From: Dactylorhiza incarnata
Taxonomy: Eukaryota > Streptophyta > Magnoliopsida > Asparagales > Orchidaceae
Direction: 5' to 3'
DNA length: 64,000 nucleotides
Assembly: GCA_033032865.1 (NCBI GenBank)
Contig: JAWHQI010000170.1
Location: 4,911,501 to 4,975,500, forward strand
This document shows positions 58,059-64,000 of this stretch, piece after piece; position 1 is the first letter of the stretch; each line of letters opens with the position of its first letter. The notes below the pieces were generated by a model that saw nothing but the letters and a program-made list of their open reading frames with translations, searched no databases and had not been told where the DNA came from. Position numbers and translations under genes: made by a program.

Positions 58059-59202
58059 CTGTGACGACATCGGTTTGTCGTATGGCTTCTTGTTGGCCAA
58101 GCGAATAGACTCTCGGCTGAGTCGGAATGTGTTGGGAGGCCGAAGACTCTGCCGCTTTGCCCTTTTCCGCAGCCTGAGCATAATCCACCGCTCGATTTGC
58201 CGCCTTTGGGGGACCACTTCGACACACCGCAGCTTTGTGTCCCACCTTCCCGCAGGTGAAACACGTAATAGGAGTCCGCGCGGTCGTGGCTCCCGAAACG
58301 TTCGAAGAAGCTGGTTCCACCTGCTTGAACTTCCGCTTGTTCCTTCTGAAGTCCGGCTTGGACTGAGAGGCCGGCGCATGAAACTCGGGTTTCTTTACAA
58401 CACTCTTTGCTTGTACCCTCTTCATGTCCAACTCCAAAGATCTGGCGGTTTGCACCATCACTTGGAAGCCAAACGTCATAGGGCCTGCAAGGAGCAGCCT
58501 CAACTCGTCCCGAAGCCCTTCATAGAATTTATTCGTCTTCGTCTCCTCATCCTCCACCAATGCCCCCGCATAGCGACTCAGTCTGGTAAACTCATGTAAG
58601 TAATCGTCAACGGAGCGATCACCTTGAGTTAACCTCAGGAACTGGTTTTGTAACGCAATGCGTTGGGCAGAGGGGATAAACCGCTGGAGGAACGACTTTG
58701 AAAACTCAGCCATTGTTATTTCAGTAATGTCTCTATCGCCGAACTTGTGCAGTTCCTGCTCTTCCCACCACAGCACAGCCTCTCCGTCAAGAAGGAAAGT
58801 GGCTAAGGTGACCATCATGGCTTCGTCCGTCGCCGTCGCCCTCAGAGTTCTTCTAACTCTTGACAACCAGTCTTCTGCCTCCGTTGGGGACTCAGATCCC
58901 GAGAAGGTAGGAGGATTAAAGCTCAAGAAGTGCTTTAATTGTTGGTCACGCGCTCGCCCCGCAACTACTTGCGCAACTTGACGCTCCACCCTCGGTGCTA
59001 ACGCCGGTTCCACTGCAGCTACTGGCACAGGGGCATCAACCCTTGGTGCTACCGCAGGTTCCACTGCAGGTTCAATTACCGGGGCCGCATCAGTGGTATG
59101 CGTAGCAGGCTGTGCAAGCCTTTGCGGTTGAGCATTGATCATCGCGAAGACTGCTTCTGCGACCATTCTGATCATCTCAGCTGAAGGAGTGGTCGCTGGC
59201 AC
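58059..59202 (-). CDS. Ty3 gag
   Basis: Minus-strand frame with a GTG at 59202; the first in-frame ATG is at 59175. Upstream codons stay open to a TAG at about 59264, so the natural start is not certain. It encodes a proline/alanine/valine-rich N-terminus, the Retrotrans_gag core ([38 protein letters not shown]; residues about 95-240) and a CCHC knuckle [14 protein letters not shown] (about 321-334). Capsid-type protein that packages element RNA in the cytoplasm. The unspliced frame ends at TAG 58048; a donor at 58059/58058 would instead lead into pol. Confidence 0.9.
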
Positions 59203-59491
59203 CTCAGCCGACCCACTACTTTCAGCGGTGTTACGGGGTTGAGACCGCCCCGCAGCACTTCTAGTTACCTATAATCATGCAAGGCACAATTTAGTGACCC
59301 TAAACGTATCAAACATCAAACATGGAACGCTCAGGTTCCGCAAACAAGTATGTTTTTTCATTCCTAAGTGGACATTCTTATTAGTTTTTGACGTTCTAGG
59401 TGAATGCACAGCCCGTGCGCACCACCCCTTAAAAGGAATTCGTCCCGAATTCGCTAAACTACGGATCGACGCCTTAAGTCCGATACCAAAT

Positions 59492-61578
59492 TGTAACACC
59501 CTGCCAGTACAAAAAGTATAACAGCAGGTCCGGCCGGGACCCCACGCCATACAAACCACACTAGCTAGGAGTTAAAAGGTGATAACCGGAAAAGTAACAA
59601 CTAACGAGAGTACAAAACGTAAGCGGAAGCATTAATTAAACCATTCAAATAGACATGTCCACTATCATAGGAATGAATCCAGAAATAAGAGTTACGGCCT
59701 TAGGGCCTTACATCAAATCAATGTACAAAACTCCAAAAAGCATACATCGGCACGCAGGCCGGCAATACATGAGAAAACAGGAAAAAGGCTGGCCTTCGAG
59801 GGCCAACTCAGAAAAAGGACAGCAAAAGGACCAACGCCCGCTATTTCCCGCTAGGCTCACCTGCACCTGCATAAGAACATTCCACCAAGCGGTGGTAAAC
59901 AAAGCAACGGTCAGCACAGCTGACCAAATTATAACGACCCCACCCCTTTCCCGGGGTGGCGGAGATTCTACCCTGCAAATAAGCCATACTAGCACAAGTA
60001 CTAATCTAAAGAGAGTGCAACTACACAAGGTGAGGTTTCAAGCACAATCAATCTTCTAGGTTGAGCATCAAAAAGAAGGGAACCTAGGTATGCACATGAT
60101 GTTGGTTGGGTTCACCCGAAGGTTTCCCACAACCGCCTAAGCAAATCGCATGAGGCTAAACATAACATCAAATTCACAACACTCCACCCTAAGGGTCACC
60201 ACCTTAGGTGGGAAACAAGAGCTTTTGGTCGGTCTAGGTATGACACCTTCCACGACCTCTCCCATGATCACACGGCCTTCATGAGGAAGGGACCTCTCGC
60301 CGATCTGCATGGAAACGGGTTCGGTTCAGCTTTGCCCGTGCTCTAATCGTCGCGATCTATCGCACGACGCGGGTACGGCTTCACCTCGGCCCGTAAGGGT
60401 TTAGCACTTTCAAGTGCTACACAAAAATATACGCTACGCACCTAACCCCTTCACAAGGATCTAGGCTTCGCGAATTCTCAACAAGGGAGGTACATACGCT
60501 CCGCATCAATAACGTGGTTAAGGTTTGCCTTCATCCAAAACTCAAAGCATGGGGCTTTCGTAGGGATCTTCACAAGACGCCTACACTTAACTCCCGCAAT
60601 ACTATAGGTGAGTTCACGGAGTCATTCTCCGGCACGCATTCTAGGTCTAACCTAAATGCAACGTCGCAAATCAAGCATCACCGATTCGGGCTCACGGCCA
60701 CGAATAGGCTTCACACAAAATGCCTAAATCCGCACGACTACCGGATTTTCTACATGCAATATGCCGGGGACGGACACAATCTACCCGGAGTCCCGAAGGA
60801 CTTGAGGAAATCCTACACTTCACCCATTTGGTGAAAGAGATACCTCATGCAAGCAAAGAAAGAGGAATAAATGGACAAATACAAGTCCAAAGTTCGGGAG
60901 GAAGAATCGTTACCCTAGACGTGTTCCTCTTCGCCATGGATCCGAGATTCTACGCGGAGGGAAAGAACCGCACCGGGCTGCACTCTCCGGATCTGGAAAC
61001 GGCTCGCGAAACGGAGCTCCGGAGCTCCGTCAATGGCGAAATCTCCTCTTCTTCTTCCTTGCCCCCTTCTTCTTCCTCTAGCCTAGGAGAGAGAAACACT
61101 ATGAAATAATGAGGGTTTAATCCCTCTCCAAAGCCCTAAGACCCCCCAGCATCAAATCCCAGCCGTTGGATCGAATTCCAAGAAATTTGATCGGTCGGAT
61201 CCTCTTCTCCGCTCAAAATCGCGGAACAGAATAAACAGGGCGCACGATCACAGGCGCACGGTCAGTGGTCGTGCGCGACGAGGGCAATGGTCGTGCGCAC
61301 TATCCGGGACAGAACTCTGAATTCTTGCGAATAAGCGCACGATCGCTGGCGCACGATCACTGGTCGTGCGCGAAGAGGGAAATGGACGTGCGCACTGTCC
61401 GAGACAGAACTCGATTCTCTTCTGAATTAACGCACGATCGCTGGCACACGATCACTGGTCGTGCGCGATGAGGCCACTGATCGTGCGCTAAGAGCAGACA
61501 GGGAAAATTCTAGCCTGCTTCACGTGCCGCACTACCACTCCGCCTACTTCGCGGAACTACCAGAATTGGGGTGTTACA
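59492..61578 (-). repeat. 5' LTR of the young Ty3 element
   Basis: 2087 bp, same length as the 3' LTR. Differences seen: 52552-region A against G, 53691-region A against G, 54282-region T against C, 54332-region T against A. Confidence 0.95.
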
Positions 61579-61885
61579 GTGTGTCTGGCTGAGGAGGCTG
61601 GTGGAAGATGTGGATGAGAAGGTCAGCGGACCTACTGTGTTGCGTGGAGACAACGATAGTGCTTTGAAGCTGGCAACCAACTCAGTTTGTCACGTAAGGA
61701 CAAAGCACATAGAGATCGAGCACCACTTCATCAGAGAGAAGGTGTTGAGTGGCTCGCTTGCAGTGGAGCATGTGCGAAGCGAAGAGAACCTGTCGGACAT
61801 CTTCACAAATCCCCTATCTGCGGGGCCGTTCAAGAAGCTTCGTGCTTGCCTTGGAGTTGTCCCTGATTCTCACTTCAAGGGGGAG

Positions 61886-62567
61886 TGTTGAAGTTTGAAG
61901 TGAGTTGGAGTTGGGCGAGTCCACCTTGAAGGTGGGCGAGTGGAGCCTTTATGGAGGTGGGCGAGTGGAGCCTTTATGGAGCCGGTCGAGTGGAGCAATC
62001 CAACCGGGCGAGTCCACCTTGGAGGTGGGCGAGTGGAGCATTGTGAAGGGGGCAAGTGGAATGAAGGGGGCGAGTGGAATGGGGGCTGGCGAGTGGAAGA
62101 ATTTAGGGGGGGCGTGTCCAATGGGCGAGTGCACCCCTCCCCCTTCCCCCTGCCCCATACTCTCTGTTTGTGGTTTCCTATAAATACCCCCCCCCCCCAC
62201 ACACACACACACAAGTGAGATATAGACATAGAGAAGCGGATTGAGTTGTGGAGTGAGAGTGGGAGTGTGCCTACACCCCGGGAGACCCCAACCCATACCT
62301 CAGCAAGAGGTGGAGAATGCAGAGTGCACTGTGAGGTGGAGAGTGCAGAGTGCACGGTGAAGTGGAGAGTGCGTTGCAAGGTCAACTGCACTGAGTGGAG
62401 AAGCGGACCTTGTCCGCGACAAGTTTTTATATATCTCAGCTAACGTGATTCAAGAAGTACGCACCTTGTAGTCAGCTTGTCTTGTTGTATTCTTTGCAAA
62501 GTAATATAAACATTCATCTTTGTCCATCGTTGGTGTCCTTGTATTAAGGGCAGTATAAAATCTAACA
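61886..62567 (+). repeat. 3' LTR of the copia element
   Basis: Starts TGTTGAAGTTTGAAG directly after a polypurine tract AAGGGGGAG and ends AAAATCTAACA. TATA box CCTATAAATACC at about 62178-62189 followed by C and (CA)n runs. The first 240 bp hold repeats of GGGCGAGTGGAGC. Confidence 0.9.
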
Positions 62568-63250
62568 GATTTCAGTCCAGATATATTACTCGCCCGCGAA
62601 TTGTGCGTGTTCGGTGCATCCTCGATGTTTCATCGGACGGTCATTGTTATAATTTTGGTTAGAGGATCCGAATCTAGTAGATTCTATATTAAGATTTAGG
62701 TTTTAGGTATATATATATGCATGCTTTGATTGGAGTGCTCTCTCTCCCGTGAGAAAACCACCGCCCCTTGTAGAAGGAGCATCCTCTCGTCCGTGAATAG
62801 CAGCCGCCCAAGTGGAGAAGTGCCCCCTCTCTCTCTCTGTTTCTCTCTCTCTCTCTCTTGCTTGTGCACTCAAAGAGGCCGGCCGCCGGCCGAGCGTGTT
62901 GTCGCCAGTCATGGAGTAGATAACCGCCGGTCGTTGAGAGAGAGTGTTGCCACCGGTCTTGGTGGAGGTCGACGTTGCGGTGGTCGTTCTTTGGAGTGGA
63001 GAGGCGTGACGTTTGGAGGCGTGCATGAGTGCAGTTAGCCTTGACGGTGTTTGGTCTCCGGTGGTAGTGCGGTTGAACGTCGGACTTCGACGTTGAAGGT
63101 TCCGGTGAATCTTGTGCGTCCGCTAGACGGATTGCAGTCCAGATCTTCTACTCGCCCGCGGATCGTGCGCGTCAGGCGCATCTGCGGTGTTTCACCGGAC
63201 GTTCATTTCTTCTCCTATTATTTTCATGTAATCTCATTTATTTATATTGT
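62568..63250 (+). other. Host sequence right of the copia insertion, promoter/leader-like unit copy 2
   Basis: 62568-62690 continues copy 1 (38366-39266) across the insertion. 62735-63230 is the second copy, with AGCAGCCGCCCAAG, a (CT)n run (62828-62860), CCACCGGTCTTGGTGGAGG and TCCGGTGGTAGTGCGG. No long protein frame convinces. It may be a duplicated LTR or leader. Confidence 0.45.
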
Positions 63251-64000
63251 TTGATTTTATAAATATTTATAATTATTGTGCGCCGGCGGGTTTTGCTGGA
63301 CGTAATTTTGGTCTTATTTTATGTTCTTATTATCTGCATTATTTTATAGTTGTGCATGCGTTTGTACCAGATTTTACAACAGTCATTTCTTCTCGGTTCT
63401 TATTCATGTATTTGTATTTAATTATACATTGTTTGATTATATATATATGTATATACCGAGTACAAATTTGTGCATGTGTTTCTTATTTACATGTATTTGT
63501 AGCTGTGCTCGTCACACGTATCGGATTTTACAACAAAGTAGCGGTGGAAAAATCAAGTGTTTTGTAGATCGGTCGAAAAATCGGTGAAATTGTTTCGATG
63601 AACAGAATTTGGTGGTAGTGAATTCTGTGCTGTTTGAAAAAAAAATTATAGTTTGTTGAAAACTATAGCTTCATGATCAATGATTTGGCCAGTTTAATTT
63701 TGCTCATGATTTTGAGACCAAGGAAGCTTAATTATTATGAGATCTGTTAACTTATGATTCATTTATAGTAGTTTTGACAACATATTATCTTCCTAATTCC
63801 AAACTAGCTTAGTCACGGGCAATTAATAATAATACAAATAATACTCATCTAAGCATAATAAATTAAAATAATACAGAACCAGAACTGCATCAAGAACAGA
63901 ATTGCACCGAACAACGATTTTTCATGGAGGAGAAGGCTTCACAAAAACAATAAAATGATTTTTGTTAAGTCAACAATTTATATATGTACATAGTAGAGAT
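63251..64000. other. AT-rich, nothing recognised
   Basis: Two short related blocks with CAGATTTTACAAC / CGGATTTTACAAC occur near 63367 and 63522. No gene, RNA or repeat boundary seen. Confidence 0.5.

Larger units (their letters stand above)
52439..61578 (-). mobile_element. Young chromodomain Ty3/gypsy element (Tekay/Del-like)
   Basis: 9140 bp flanked by GTGTG (52434-52438 and 61579-61583), inserted in the copia RNase H gene. LTRs of 2087 bp each, TGTAACACCC...GGTGTTACA. Minus-strand order: 5' LTR (61578-59492), primer binding site TGGTATCGGACTTAAGG (59488-59472), gag, protease, RT, RNase H, integrase, chromodomain, polypurine tract AAGGAGGGTGGAGT (about 54539-54526), 3' LTR. I count four differences between the LTRs by eye. 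It is the youngest insertion in this stack, since it interrupts the copia element and nothing interrupts it. Confidence 0.95.
41738..61885 (+). pseudogene. Copia gag fused to RT and RNase H, split by two insertions
   Basis: ATG at 41738 (MDGGGGYA), a TGA at 41762, then TQTNYKKWKSCMESY up to the insertion at 41831. It resumes at 51124 (LFGEDL, a TGA or so, then UBN2-type gag with LFDHIMGCKSVSEIW and ILRGLRKEYV), then at about 51615 passes in frame straight into RT (KKALYGLKQAPRAWY, LLYVDDMIVTGN). TAG stops at 51841 and about 52369 follow LRQ and WCSKK, both at places where the family has Q. RNase H runs to 52438 (LSTTEAEYMA) and continues after the Ty3 insertion at 61584 (WLRRL, LATN...RTKHIEIEHHFIREKV, NLSDIFTNPL) to a stop at about 61890. 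Zinc knuckle, protease and integrase are deleted. Confidence 0.9.
39267..62567 (+). mobile_element. Ty1/copia retrotransposon containing three nested LTR elements
   Basis: Bounded by the 5-bp TSD GATTT (39262-39266 and 62568-62572). The right end is a proper 3' LTR (61886-62567) after a polypurine tract. The left end is abnormal: an inverted piece of the LTR end, a nested element, then LTR end, primer binding site and leader twice. Plus-strand coding traces are gag, RT and RNase H. Nested insertions are 39344-41248, 41831-51118 and 52439-61578, each with its own TSD; without them the copia element is about 3 kb, so it was internally deleted before it was invaded. Confidence 0.85.

Overview
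This window is plant nuclear DNA, most likely from a eudicot. It holds small GT-AG introns, one clear plant-specific gene (an IQ67-domain calmodulin-binding protein) and a dense, nested load of plant transposable elements (Ty3/gypsy, Ty1/copia, CACTA, PIF/Harbinger, Mutator-like, probable Helitron). The species cannot be read from the sequence. All boundaries and target-site duplications (TSDs) were read by eye; family names rest on recognised motifs, not on database searches.

Layout. 1-3.8 kb: the 5' part of a Ty3/gypsy element on the minus strand (LTR, gag, zinc knuckle, protease), split by a PIF/Harbinger-type element filled with a GC-rich foldback array. 3.8-15.2 kb: old LTR fragments, MITEs, a duplicated 0.9 kb block and a copia RNase H remnant. 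15.3-27.3 kb: a decayed CACTA (En/Spm) element whose transposase reading frame is broken and invaded by a solo LTR, a Ty3 fragment with an 83-bp tandem array, and an inverted copy of the LTR seen at 5.3 kb. 27.8-31.2 kb: a Mutator-like element with about 75-bp terminal inverted repeats, holding a broken FAR1-type domain gene on the plus strand and an intact-looking three-exon plant-mobile-domain-like gene on the minus strand. 32.1-33.9 kb: the IQD gene with promoter and a 5' UTR intron. 34-39 kb: intergenic DNA with a Mutator-type MITE. 39.3-62.6 kb: one Ty1/copia insertion (TSD GATTT), itself invaded by a 1.9 kb chimeric LTR element (TSD CAAAC), a 9.3 kb non-coding LTR element (TSD GCTAC) and a very young 9.1 kb chromodomain Ty3/gypsy element (TSD GTGTG). 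62.6-64 kb: flanking host DNA.

The most unusual pattern: three different LTR families in this window (four copies) each carry an array of the octamer TTCGTCGA, or its complement, repeated about 12-18 times at roughly 20-21 bp steps, near two turns of B-DNA. A fourth LTR family carries a different, palindromic array (GCACGATC / GGTCGTGC). I know of no description of such shared arrays. Other points worth attention are the in-frame 83-bp GT-AG intron-like segment between gag and protease of the young Ty3 element, the copia gag-RT fusion made by internal deletion, the abnormal 5' end of that copia element, and the Mutator-like element carrying an intact-looking host-type gene.
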